Below are positions 1 to 7,789 of a stretch of 64,000 bases of DNA, one piece after another. The notes under the pieces were generated by a model, which saw only the letters and a list, made by a program, of their open reading frames with translations, ran no database searches and was not told the origin of the DNA. Position 1 is the stretch's first letter. Each line of letters begins with the position of its first letter. The position numbers and the translations under genes are program-made. This stretch comes from Flavobacteriales bacterium (GTDB taxonomy: Bacteria; Bacteroidota; Bacteroidia; Flavobacteriales_F; PHOS-HE28), in NCBI GenBank assembly GCA_020635725.1, contig JACJZF010000005.1, positions 124,001-188,000 of the forward strand, read 5' to 3'.

Positions 1-1
1 C

Positions 2-1060
2 GGCAGTCCGCAGACCTTGTACATGGACGTGTACAAGCCGGTTGGCGATACGGAGCAGGCGCGGCCTGTGGTGGTGGTGGCTTTCGGCGGTTCCTTCATC
101 GTGGGATCACGCGCGGATGTGGCGCCACTGTGCATGGACTTCGCGAAGCGCGGATACGTGGCCGTGGCCAATGACTACCGCGTGGGCTTCTTCCTGCCCA
201 ATGAGAACACCACCATGCAGGCGGTGATGCGCGGCGCGCACGACATGCGCGCCTGTGTGCGCTACCTGCGGCGTTCGGTGGCCGAGTCGGATAATCCATA
301 CGGCATCGATACGTCGCGCATCATTGTCGGTGGCGTTTCCGCCGGGGCGATCAGCGCGGTGCATGCGACCTACCTCGATGAGGAATCGGAGATACCCGCC
401 GTGCTCGCCCCGCAGGCGGTGGCCTTCGGTGGCATCGAGGGGAATAGCGGGAACGCAGGCTACTCCAGTGAGGTGATGGCGTGCTTCAGCTTCAGCGGCG
501 CCATTGGCGATACGGCGTGGATCGGCCCGGACGACCGGCCTATCGTGAGCCTGCACGAGGTGGCGGACAATGTGGTGCCGTGCTACACCGCGCCGGTCTA
601 TGTCTCCGGTTTCCCTACGGGGCTTACGGCAAGCGGCAGCCACGACATCCATATCCGGGCCGATCACCAGAGCACCATCAATTGCTTCCGCAGCTATCCG
701 GGGAATGGCCATGTCGGCTACCTGTCCACGGATTACGCCACGGCCATGGATTACACCGCGCGCTTCCTGGGTGAGCTGGTCTGCGGGTCCGAGGTCACCT
801 GCGGGGTCACCACAGCAGTGAACGAGGCCACTGAGCCGGTGTTTCTCCTCGGCCCGAATCCCACTACCGGGACCCTCGCACTGCAAGCGGAGCGTGCCTT
901 GACGATCGACGTGCTCGATGCCGGCGGTCGCGTGCTGCTGCAACAGCGGCTACAGCCCGGGCGGCAGGTCGTGGATCTGGGATCGCTCCCGGCCGGCGCC
1001 TACTTCATTCGTTCCGGAGCCAGCCTGCTGAGCAGAGCACCCGTGTTCAAGGTCGACTAG
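2..1060 (+). CDS. Secreted alpha/beta-hydrolase (esterase/lipase type) with T9SS sorting tail, 5' partial
   Basis: The reading frame is open to the left edge, so the N-terminus and any signal peptide lie outside the window; the first in-window codons read GSPQTLYMDVYKP. An oxyanion-hole stretch (VVVAFGGSFIVGSR) and a GVSAG nucleophile elbow identify an alpha/beta-hydrolase of the carboxylesterase type, and GNGHVGY may carry the catalytic His. The last 75 or so residues (from FLLGPNPTTG) have the pattern of a T9SS type A C-terminal domain, so the protein is probably exported across the outer membrane and processed there. Substrate cannot be told. It converges on the endonuclease gene, with the two stop codons sharing one CTAG. 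Confidence 0.82.
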   Translation, partial: GSPQTLYMDVYKPVGDTEQARPVVVVAFGGSFIVGSRADVAPLCMDFAKRGYVAVANDYRVGFFLPNENTTMQAVMRGAHDMRACVRYLRRSVAESDNPYGIDTSRIIVGGVSAGAISAVHATYLDEESEIPAVLAPQAVAFGGIEGNSGNAGYSSEVMACFSFSGAIGDTAWIGPDDRPIVSLHEVADNVVPCYTAPVYVSGFPTGLTASGSHDIHIRADHQSTINCFRSYPGNGHVGYLSTDYATAMDYTARFLGELVCGSEVTCGVTTAVNEATEPVFLLGPNPTTGTLALQAERALTIDVLDAGGRVLLQQRLQPGRQVVDLGSLPAGAYFIRSGASLLSRAPVFKVD

Positions 1061-2079
1061 CGCACGAAGCGCACCGCGCCGGTTGGCGTGTCGCTCAAGC
1101 GCAACAGATAGGCGCCAGCGGGCATCTCCAACGGCAGATCCGTGCGGCCGCCGCTCACGCGGATGCGCGAAACGACCCGACCGGTGATATCGAGCACCTC
1201 GAAGGTCCTTGTCTCCGATCCTTCGGCGATCACATGGAGCTGCCCTTCTGCGAACCAGGCGCGGAAGGAAGGCGCCAGCTGCTCCGGCACCGAGGCTTCC
1301 GGTCCCCAGATGCTATAGACCCATTGCGGGTTGTCGATGTACGGGTTCCGGTTGCCTTGGATGATGAAGGTCGAATCGTTGCGCGCGATCTCCTTGGCGC
1401 TCACGGGATCCTGCGTGTGCCAGTCCACGAGCATGTTCTCCACCCACCCGAAGAACTCGCCGTTGCTCAGGATCGGTGCGGGCCACGACACCGCTTCATT
1501 CATGTAGCGGGTGAGCATGTAGAAGTGCGCTCGTGCCAGATCGCCCTTGTACGCATCGATCGGTTCGAAGACGGTGCCCGTGCAGCCCGGGTAGTTGCAG
1601 GTGCCTCGTTTGCTCCCGTTCTCGCTGGTGAAGGCTGCCGAGGAGACCTCGCCATAAGGCCAGCTGCCGCGCGCCTGGTTCACCCAGGCATCGGTGGGGT
1701 AGATGTGGTGGATGTCTGAATTCATCGGCGGCACATCGTTGAACCAGCTCACCGGGAAGCTGTGCTCGCGGTTGAAGCAATCGCCCTCGCTGTTGTACGT
1801 GCCGCACTGGTCCGTGCCGAATTGGTAGGCGTAGGGCGGCGAACCACCCGGGATATCGCTGTAGATGTCCCACACCGTGTTGTTCGTGCGCCGGTCGCAG
1901 CGGTAGAAGGCGCCCCAGAGCTGGCTGTAGGCCACCACGGTATGCGGGCTGATGATGTCCCGCAGGGCCATGCGCAACGGCTCGCCGGTAAGGCCCTCAG
2001 CGCTGTCGTAATAGCCCGGCGGGGGCTGAGCGATGGTCAGGGCCGGCAGCAGCACGGCGGCGAGCAGGGGGAAACGCAT
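1057..2079 (-). CDS. Secreted endonuclease I (EndA/PF04231 family) with T9SS sorting tail
   Basis: About 340 residues when started at the ATG at 2079, which is directly followed by a signal peptide (MRFPLLAAVLLPALTIAQ); the frame stays open further upstream but lacks that feature. Family motifs are FNREHSFP, DIHHIYPTDAWVNQARG and AHFYMLTRYMNE, which in EndA-type nucleases hold the metal site and catalytic His. The C-terminal 80 residues form a beta-rich T9SS-type tail ending in RLSDTPTGAVRFVR. Probable role: non-specific extracellular DNA/RNA degradation for nutrient or phosphate supply. A TACCTTCG box lies only 4 nt upstream of the start, suggesting a leaderless transcript. Confidence 0.9.
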   Translation of the reverse strand: MRFPLLAAVLLPALTIAQPPPGYYDSAEGLTGEPLRMALRDIISPHTVVAYSQLWGAFYRCDRRTNNTVWDIYSDIPGGSPPYAYQFGTDQCGTYNSEGDCFNREHSFPVSWFNDVPPMNSDIHHIYPTDAWVNQARGSWPYGEVSSAAFTSENGSKRGTCNYPGCTGTVFEPIDAYKGDLARAHFYMLTRYMNEAVSWPAPILSNGEFFGWVENMLVDWHTQDPVSAKEIARNDSTFIIQGNRNPYIDNPQWVYSIWGPEASVPEQLAPSFRAWFAEGQLHVIAEGSETRTFEVLDITGRVVSRIRVSGGRTDLPLEMPAGAYLLRLSDTPTGAVRFVR

Positions 2080-2083
2080 GCGG

Positions 2084-2091
2084 CGAAGGTA
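2084..2091 (-). promoter_or_regulatory. -7 box TACCTTCG of the endonuclease gene
   Basis: Matches the Bacteroidota -7 consensus TAnnTTTG with T to C at position 7, a variant seen repeatedly in this window. It ends 4 nt before the ATG at 2079. No TTG -33 element was found at the usual spacing. Confidence 0.5.
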
Positions 2092-2215
2092 GACCGGACG
2101 GGCCGCGTCTTTCCGTAAGTGTTGGTAGGCACGTTCCGAACGATCCTCTGTCCTAAGCAATGCCCCCGGAGCCTCTGGTTATGAACGGCCCGAAATCAGG
2201 GAAAGCCTACACATC

Positions 2216-2305
2216 CAGCAGCTATCCGAGGCCGACCGCCAAGGCATTTTCTTCGCCCTTGATGGGCTGCTCAGGGATGCCAAGGCCAGGAAGGCATACG
2301 CGTAG
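2216..2305 (+). pseudogene. Relic: C-terminal tail of an XRE-type HTH regulator
   Basis: This stretch reads in one frame as IQQLSEADRQGIFFALDGLL followed by RDAKARKAYA and a stop. That resembles the conserved end of many Bacteroidota XRE-family regulators (leucine-rich helix, then RDAK-x-KKAY). The frame is open only back to 2129, has no ATG, and nothing resembling the DNA-binding domain is present. It is therefore read as the surviving end of a deleted regulator gene. It abuts the stop codon of the MORN lipoprotein gene. The assignment rests on pattern memory and needs a database search. Confidence 0.45.
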
Positions 2306-2908
2306 CTAGAGAGGGGAGTCGGATCGCAGAGCCGAAGCAGCAACATCTGCGCTATCGAGAGCTAAGAGCGAGTTCCACCCCATAGGTTCGGTGCCTTTCG
2401 CTCTCAGAACAGAGCCGTCCTTGTTGTAGTCGATTCGGTACACCACAGCCCCGGCGGGATTATAAGCTATGCGGGCTTGCAGTTCACCGCTTTCAAAGTA
2501 GCATACACCAGGACTCTGTTTGACGCCCTTCTTGTAGACAACTATCGCATCAAGCCCCCCGCTATCATAGTACCACCTGGCCGTTCCCTCCTCCTTGTCC
2601 AGATGGTACGGCACTCGAGACTTGACGAAGCCGTTACGGTAATATTCGACTGACATGCCTTCTCGCATGCCCATCGAGTAGGTCTTTCGAGCTTCTACCA
2701 TGGTCGTGTCTGAAAAGAACTGAACGTACAGCCCATCGCGAATGCTGTCTGTGGTGATCTCTTGAACACTTTTCAATGCACCATCTGGGTAGTACATCAG
2801 GCTGACACGAGGGGTTGGATTACTCGATGTCGTGCAAGCGACTTGAGTAGTGAAGATGAGCAGCGAGAGCTGCCAGACATACGGTCGCGAACTACGGTAC
2901 CTTCTCAT
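2306..2908 (-). CDS. MORN-variant (YwqK-like) lipoprotein, candidate immunity protein
   Basis: About 200 residues from the ATG at 2908. The start is chosen because it gives a signal sequence with a lipobox (LIFTTQVAC), so the protein is probably lipid-anchored. The rest is a run of short MORN-like units: YYPDG, YYRNG, YYDSG, YFESG and DYNKDGS. This matches the family often annotated as YwqK-type antitoxin. The start overlaps the 3' end of the upstream RHS-tip gene by 17 bp, suggesting co-expression. Base composition is clearly lower in GC than in the housekeeping genes around. Immunity to the RHS tip is an inference from position and family; no direct evidence exists here. Confidence 0.7.
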   Translation of the reverse strand: MRRYRSSRPYVWQLSLLIFTTQVACTTSSNPTPRVSLMYYPDGALKSVQEITTDSIRDGLYVQFFSDTTMVEARKTYSMGMREGMSVEYYRNGFVKSRVPYHLDKEEGTARWYYDSGGLDAIVVYKKGVKQSPGVCYFESGELQARIAYNPAGAVVYRIDYNKDGSVLRAKGTEPMGWNSLLALDSADVAASALRSDSPL

Positions 2909-4457
2909 AGTCACTTGTGCTCTTCCCTGCTGGCGGGGAGAAGGGGTCCACATGATCCTTTGCGTTGTCGCGCAAGTGGAGGTTACCACAGTCGGAGAAT
3001 ACGGTGTCCTGGACATTCGGCGATGCAGGGTTCGGTACTTCCTCGGGGGGGGCACCACTTGCGGCTTTGTCTATTTCGCGGCCGAGCTTACCTAGGACGT
3101 TCAAGAACTTCGCGCCTCCGAGCGGTTTCATCAAGTTGGGAAGATCCGTTGACTTGGTGATCCCGGCAACAGCTGCCATCAGCAGATCCACGTTAGTGGT
3201 CTCCGGGTCATGTTCGGACTTTACCCCTGACCCTTCACCGCTGAATTCGGAAGTGAAACGCCAGCCGTCAGATTGAGACGAACCTCCGCCCATTAAATCT
3301 GGGGCCTCGGAAAAGAGCGACGACCAAGCTCCCCATGCAGTCTGGCTATACTTCGTACTTCGGCTAGAGTAGTCAGCCCCATCATCTGTAACAGAAAGCT
3401 GTTGTCCTTGCTCCTTCCGAAGGTCAACCGTTATCGTTGTGCTCACATTGTAGACGGCGTAGTAGGTGTGTATCGAGTTGTACCCGCTACTCACTCGGGC
3501 GGTAACCTCGTTATTGTGCTCGACACGCTGGGCAATGATGTGGCCACGACCGTTCTTGTCAATCACCTTCAGGTAATACGTTCTGTCCTTGCCGTCTTTA
3601 TCTACAAATAGGATGGGGTTCCCAGAGGTGTAGCAATAGTTGCTCTCCGAGGCGTACTTCTTGGCCAACGGATCCAAGCTCAACCACCTCGCCACCCGTG
3701 GATCGTAGATCCGTGCTCCGAAGTCGTAGCTGTTCCGTTCACCGGCGAATTCCTCGTCGCTTGGCATTCCGTTGAACCCGAACCGATAGGTATCCGTGGT
3801 GCTGCTGTAATTCCTATCGGGCAATAGGCTCCCGAAGGGATAGTAATCGGCCTTGGCGATCACCTCGGCGCGGAACTCATCGGGTCCGGTCTCGTCCCAT
3901 TCACTGCCGTTGAGGCTGGCGGTGTAGTGGCTGAGCTTGCGGTCGGTGAGGGTGACGCGCACGTTGCCCAGGTGGTCGGTGAGCTCGTAGCGGCGCAGGC
4001 CGATGGCGCGCGTGAAGTGGTCGGGCGGGCTCAGCACGATGGGCTGCAGGGCCACGTGGGGGAGCAAGCGCTGGCTGGGTGCGGTGGAGGTGATGGAGGC
4101 CTTGGCAACCAAGGGGTCCGCTTCGTCCGGCGCGGTCAGGGTGTACACGCGGTTGTAGGCGGTGGAGGTGAAGAGCATGTCGCCGTGGATGGTGCGGCGC
4201 ACATCGCCCCCCGCCTTGGCCATGTTGGCCAGCCCGCTGAGCCCTGGCACGCTGAGCCGCATGAGGTTCACGCCGGTTCCGGAATCGGTGAGCACGAAGT
4301 AAAGGTAGTCGCGTGGTGGACCGGCAGTCCCGAAGCACACGGCGTGGTCCTTCGCCCGCTTGCGCCGCACGGCCATGGTGAAGGTAGCCGGTGATCCCGG
4401 CTTCGAGGCCGCAGGGTCGCCTACGGCCGGCGGAAGACCGCTCGGGAGTTTGAGCAA
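2892..4457 (-). CDS. 5'-truncated RHS-repeat protein with variable C-terminal (toxin-like) tip
   Basis: The ORF has no good start: it opens at a TTG (4457) with a stop just upstream, and the first ATG is at 4376. Residues about 205-290 carry the RHS-associated core typical of Bacteroidota (YELTDHLGNVRVTLTDRK, YYPFGSLLPDR, GARIYDPRVARWLSLDP, NPILFVDKDG). Full RHS proteins run to thousands of residues; this one has 521, so most of the YD-repeat shell is missing. From residue about 291 to 521 the sequence is unlike the core and matches nothing I recognise, as expected for a polymorphic toxin tip. GC drops between the core-coding part and the tip. It may be an orphan tip cassette or a decaying fragment. 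The downstream YwqK-like lipoprotein overlaps it. Confidence 0.65.
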   Translation of the reverse strand: MLKLPSGLPPAVGDPAASKPGSPATFTMAVRRKRAKDHAVCFGTAGPPRDYLYFVLTDSGTGVNLMRLSVPGLSGLANMAKAGGDVRRTIHGDMLFTSTAYNRVYTLTAPDEADPLVAKASITSTAPSQRLLPHVALQPIVLSPPDHFTRAIGLRRYELTDHLGNVRVTLTDRKLSHYTASLNGSEWDETGPDEFRAEVIAKADYYPFGSLLPDRNYSSTTDTYRFGFNGMPSDEEFAGERNSYDFGARIYDPRVARWLSLDPLAKKYASESNYCYTSGNPILFVDKDGKDRTYYLKVIDKNGRGHIIAQRVEHNNEVTARVSSGYNSIHTYYAVYNVSTTITVDLRKEQGQQLSVTDDGADYSSRSTKYSQTAWGAWSSLFSEAPDLMGGGSSQSDGWRFTSEFSGEGSGVKSEHDPETTNVDLLMAAVAGITKSTDLPNLMKPLGGAKFLNVLGKLGREIDKAASGAPPEEVPNPASPNVQDTVFSDCGNLHLRDNAKDHVDPFSPPAGKSTSDYEKVP

Positions 4458-4595
4458 AGGGCCACGCTAGAAGACACTACGATGGCCTAGTTGCCGCTCA
4501 CGGGATGGGAGGGAAAGACGCCGTCGTAGAAGAGGGTCTCCTCGTAGAGGAAGCCTGACGCGACATCGCGCATGAGGCGGTGGTTCGCTCCTCGA

Positions 4596-5132
4596 TCAGG
4601 CCAGTTCGCCTTGCAGCTGCCGTATCAGACCCTGCACCGACGAATCGGCCAGGATCCGAGTCGGCCCGTGCAGGAATCCATCTCGATCCATGCGCTCTGC
4701 TTGCGCCAGGAGCGGGTCGTAGAAGCCGTTCACGTTCAGCAGGCCGATGGGCTTTGCGTGCAAACCGAGCTGGCGCCAGGTGAGCAGCTCGAAGAGCTCA
4801 TCCATGGTGCCGAAGCCGCCCGGCAGGGCCACCACGGCCTGGCTCAGCTCGTGCATGCGCATCTTGCGCTCGTGCATGTCGCGCACCACATGCAGGTGCG
4901 TGAGGCCGCGGTGCGCCAGTTCCTTCTCCACCATGAAGCCCGGTATCACGCCGATCACCTCGCCGTGAGCCGCTAATGCCGCGTCGGCCACGGCACCCAT
5001 CAGGCCTACCTGACCACCGCCGTACACCACGCCCATGCCTGCCTCGGCGATGGCCTGTGCCATTTCGGTGGCAGCCGCGAGAATGGCCGGGTCCTTACCG
5101 GAATTGGCTCCGCAGAAGACAGCGATGCGCAT
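4596..5132 (-). CDS. LOG-family (TIGR00730) nucleotide 5'-monophosphate phosphoribohydrolase
   Basis: 178 residues, the usual size of the small LOG family. Diagnostic motifs are YGGGQVGLMG and PGGFGTMDELFE, the PGGxGTxxE loop that forms the active site. Family members hydrolyse the N-glycosidic bond of nucleoside 5'-monophosphates (cytokinin ribotides in plants; AMP or related nucleotides in bacteria), giving ribose 5-phosphate and free base in the cytosol. The gene stops about 140 bp from the RHS-tip gene; that spacer contains no recognisable gene. It starts 3 bp after the stop of the upstream oxoamine synthase and is probably co-transcribed with it. Confidence 0.88.
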   Translation of the reverse strand: MRIAVFCGANSGKDPAILAAATEMAQAIAEAGMGVVYGGGQVGLMGAVADAALAAHGEVIGVIPGFMVEKELAHRGLTHLHVVRDMHERKMRMHELSQAVVALPGGFGTMDELFELLTWRQLGLHAKPIGLLNVNGFYDPLLAQAERMDRDGFLHGPTRILADSSVQGLIRQLQGELA

Positions 5133-5135
5133 TGC

Positions 5136-6380
5136 TCACATCGCCGCCACTTTCTCCGCCTTGTACGCGCCGGCCTCCAGCTTCTTCTTCACTTCCTTGA
5201 AGCTGCTGATGGTACGCGCCACATCTTCCATGGTGTGCGCGGCGGTGGGGATGAGGCGGAGCAGGATCGTGTCCTTCGGCACCACGGGATAGACCACGAT
5301 GCTGCAGAAGATGCCGTGGTTCTCGCGCAGGTCCAGCACCACGTTGGTGGCCTCGGGGATGCTGCCGTGCATCATCACGGGCGTGACGCAGCTGTTGGTA
5401 ACGCCGATGTCGAGGCCGGCCTCGCGCAAGCCGCTCTGCAGCGCCTTGGTGATGGTCCAGAGCCGCTGGCTGAGCTCGGGCTGGGTGCGGATCATCTCCA
5501 AGCGCTTCAGCGCGCCGATGACCACCGGCATGGGCAGGCTCTTGGCGAAGGTCTGGCTGCGCATGTTGTAGCGCAGGAACATGATCACGTCCTCGGGTCC
5601 GCTCACGAAGGCGCCGATGGTGGCCATGGCCTTGGCGAAGGTGCCGAAGTACACATCCACGCCGTCCTGCACGCCTTGTGCATCGGCGGTGCCGCGTCCG
5701 TCGCGGCCCAACATGCCGAAGCCATGGGCATCATCGACGAAGAGGCGGAAGTTGTACTTCGCCTTGCGCTCCACGATCTCCTTCAGTTTCCCCTGGTCGC
5801 CAGCCATGCCGAAGACGCCCTCGGTCATGACCATGATGCCGCCGCCGGTCTGGGCCACCACCTTGCGGGCGTTCTCCAGCTGCTTATCGAGGCTGGCCAT
5901 GTCGTTGTGCTGGAACACGAAGCGCTTGCCCATGTGCAGGCGCGCGCCGTCGATCATGCAGGCGTGGCACTCGCTGTCGTACACGAGCACATCGTGGCGG
6001 GAGAGGAGGGCCTCGATGGCGCTCATGCAGCCTTGGTAGCCGTAGTTGAGCAGGAAGGTGTCCTCCTTGCCCATGAAGGCGCTGAGCTCGTTCTCGAGCT
6101 GCTCGTGGTACTTGGTCTGGCCGCTCATCATGCGCGCGCCCATGGGGTAGGCCATGCCCCAGTCCTTGGCGGCCTGCGCATCGATGGCGCGGATATCGGG
6201 GTGGTTGGCCAGTCCCAGGTAGTTGTTGAGGCTCCAGACCAGCACGGGCTTGCCGCGGAAGCTCATGTGCGGGCCGATCTCGCCCTCGAGCTTGGGGAAG
6301 CTGAAATAGCCGTGGCTGTCCTTGGCGTGGCGGCCGATGTGGCCGAGGTCTTTGCGGAGCTTGTCGAAGATGTCGTTCAT
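5136..6380 (-). CDS. Alpha-oxoamine synthase family PLP enzyme (serine palmitoyltransferase/KBL/BioF-like)
   Basis: 414 residues from the ATG at 6380. Fold type I PLP enzyme with the family landmarks LNNYLGLANHP, YPMGARMMSG, FVDDAHGFGMLG (PLP-binding Asp/His) and the Schiff-base Lys in YFGTFAKAMATIG. Relatives condense an amino acid with an acyl-CoA and release CO2. Bacteroidota commonly have a sequence of this length and type near serine palmitoyltransferase, which opens sphingolipid synthesis; KBL (threonine breakdown) or BioF (biotin) activity cannot be excluded, and no biotin or threonine genes are next to it. A TACTTTTG box lies 55 nt upstream, divergent from bamD. Confidence 0.85.
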   Translation of the reverse strand: MNDIFDKLRKDLGHIGRHAKDSHGYFSFPKLEGEIGPHMSFRGKPVLVWSLNNYLGLANHPDIRAIDAQAAKDWGMAYPMGARMMSGQTKYHEQLENELSAFMGKEDTFLLNYGYQGCMSAIEALLSRHDVLVYDSECHACMIDGARLHMGKRFVFQHNDMASLDKQLENARKVVAQTGGGIMVMTEGVFGMAGDQGKLKEIVERKAKYNFRLFVDDAHGFGMLGRDGRGTADAQGVQDGVDVYFGTFAKAMATIGAFVSGPEDVIMFLRYNMRSQTFAKSLPMPVVIGALKRLEMIRTQPELSQRLWTITKALQSGLREAGLDIGVTNSCVTPVMMHGSIPEATNVVLDLRENHGIFCSIVVYPVVPKDTILLRLIPTAAHTMEDVARTISSFKEVKKKLEAGAYKAEKVAAM

Positions 6381-6435
6381 GGGAAGTGCGCCGGGGCGCT
6401 TCGGTTGGTGGGATGGGCCGTTGGCGACGGCTCTG

Positions 6436-6443
6436 CAAAAGTA
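6436..6443 (-). promoter_or_regulatory. -7 box TACTTTTG of the oxoamine synthase gene
   Basis: Exact match to TAnnTTTG on the minus strand, 55 nt before the ATG at 6380, in the divergent intergenic region shared with bamD. Confidence 0.55.
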
Positions 6444-6514
6444 ACCGGCCGCCAATACCTGTTAAGCCCGCTGGGCCGTTGGTTGCCAACAGGGTAGCGC
6501 TCGAACCATCCGGC

Positions 6515-6522
6515 TATCTTCG
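6515..6522 (+). promoter_or_regulatory. -7 box TATCTTCG of the bamD operon
   Basis: TAnnTTCG variant ending 13 nt before the ATG at 6536. It supports that ATG rather than the upstream in-frame starts. Confidence 0.5.
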
Positions 6523-6535
6523 CGCCCCGCTACGG

Positions 6536-7405
6536 ATGACCTCCTCCACCGGCCCCCGCCCCGCTTCGCGCCGCCCGTTCTACCTGGTTACCGCCCTGAG
6601 CGGGCTGATGGTGGTGCTCACCCTGCTGGGAGGCTCCCTGGGGCTAAGCTCGTGCAGCGAGTTCAACCGCGCGCTGAAGAGCGACAGCATCGCGTACAAG
6701 ATGGCGGTGGCCCAGAAGTATTACGACAAGGGCAGCTACGACCGGGCGATCCCGCTGCTGGAGGAGCTGATCATGCTGCGCCGGGGCACCGCCGAGAGCG
6801 AGCGGATCAACTACATGCACGCCAAGTCCTACTTCATGATGAAGGACTACATCATGGCGGCCTATTACCTGGAGAACTACGCCAAGACCTTCCCGCTGGG
6901 GCAGTACACGGAAGAGTGCCTCTTCCTGAACGCCTATTGCTACTACAAGAACAGCCCTGCCTATGAGCTGGACCAGTCCGATACGCGCATCGCGATCGAC
7001 CAGCTGCAGCTCTTCATGGTGCGTTATCCGCAGACCAGCCTGAAGGACAGCTGCCAGAACCTGCTGGAGCGGCTGCGCATCAAGCTGGAAGTGAAGGAGT
7101 ACCATGCGGCGGAGCAGTACTTCCACATGCGGAACTACCAGGCGGCCAGCGTGAGCTTCAAGGATTTCATGCGCAAGTACCCGAACAGCGATTACCGCGA
7201 GGATGCCATGATGCGGGTGCTGCGCGCCGACCACGCCCTGGCCATGAACAGCGTGGAGAAACGCAAGGAGGAGCGCCTGCGCGAGGCGATCCGCTCATAC
7301 CGTAACTTCGCCGACGCTTATCCCGAAGGGGTGGAGCGCGACGACGCGGAGAAGCTGCACAAGGAGCTCAACGCCGAACTCGACCGAATCACGCAGAACA
7401 AGTGA
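6536..7405 (+). CDS. bamD: Outer membrane assembly lipoprotein BamD
   Basis: 289 residues from the ATG at 6536. The N-terminus is a long signal sequence ending in a lipobox (GLSSC, Cys40), followed by tandem TPR units (YYDKGSYDRAIPLLEELI, FMMKDYIMAAYYLENYAKTF, YHMRNYQAA-type repeats) spanning most of the protein. BamD is the essential periplasmic scaffold of the BAM complex that inserts beta-barrel proteins. The size is normal for Bacteroidota BamD. It opens an operon with rpoZ, coaBC, a DUF4835 gene and recN, an order conserved in this phylum. Confidence 0.93.
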   Translation: MTSSTGPRPASRRPFYLVTALSGLMVVLTLLGGSLGLSSCSEFNRALKSDSIAYKMAVAQKYYDKGSYDRAIPLLEELIMLRRGTAESERINYMHAKSYFMMKDYIMAAYYLENYAKTFPLGQYTEECLFLNAYCYYKNSPAYELDQSDTRIAIDQLQLFMVRYPQTSLKDSCQNLLERLRIKLEVKEYHAAEQYFHMRNYQAASVSFKDFMRKYPNSDYREDAMMRVLRADHALAMNSVEKRKEERLREAIRSYRNFADAYPEGVERDDAEKLHKELNAELDRITQNK

Positions 7406-7407
7406 CC

Positions 7408-7761
7408 ATGAGCAACAAGTCAATCGCCGCCGCCAAGACCACCGTGACCCGTGACGTGGCCAAGCTCGATGAGGAGACCGGCAACGTTTACGAGACCGTG
7501 GCCCTGCTGGGCAAGCGCGCCAACCAGATCAGCACGCGGATCAAGGAGGAGCTGCACACCAAGCTCGAGGAGTTCGCCATGACGGGCGAGAACCTGGAGG
7601 AGGTGTACGAGAACCGCGAGCAGATCGAGGTGAGCAAGCACTACGAGCGCATGCCGAAGCCCGGCGCGCTGGCGATCCAGGAGCTGCAGGAAGGCAAGCT
7701 CTACTGGCGCCGTGGCGGCGAGGAGGCTCCTGCCGCCGAGGCGGAACAGCCCAAGGCCTGA
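7408..7761 (+). CDS. rpoZ: DNA-directed RNA polymerase omega subunit (RpoZ/Rpb6 type)
   Basis: 117 residues from the ATG two bases after the bamD stop; a GTG at 7402 that overlaps that stop is the alternative. The core NVYETVALLGKRANQI, then QIEVSKHYERMPKPGALAIQE and EGKLYWR, matches Bacteroidota omega, which is longer than the E. coli protein. Omega stabilises assembly of the beta' subunit into the polymerase core. The tail is rich in Ala and Glu and probably disordered. Confidence 0.9.
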   Translation: MSNKSIAAAKTTVTRDVAKLDEETGNVYETVALLGKRANQISTRIKEELHTKLEEFAMTGENLEEVYENREQIEVSKHYERMPKPGALAIQELQEGKLYWRRGGEEAPAAEAEQPKA

Positions 7762-7789
7762 TCCCACGAACGGAACGTCCTCCGAACAG

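Noticed and set aside
4488..4573. Short minus-strand ORF (MRDVASGFLYEETLFYDGVF...) between the LOG gene and the RHS tip
   Set aside because: 28 codons, no box or family match; could be a scrap of a lost gene but not enough to call.
5235..6497. Long plus-strand ORF (420 codons) opposite the oxoamine synthase
   Set aside because: Antisense shadow: His/Val/Ala-rich, no domain, generated by high GC3 of the real gene.
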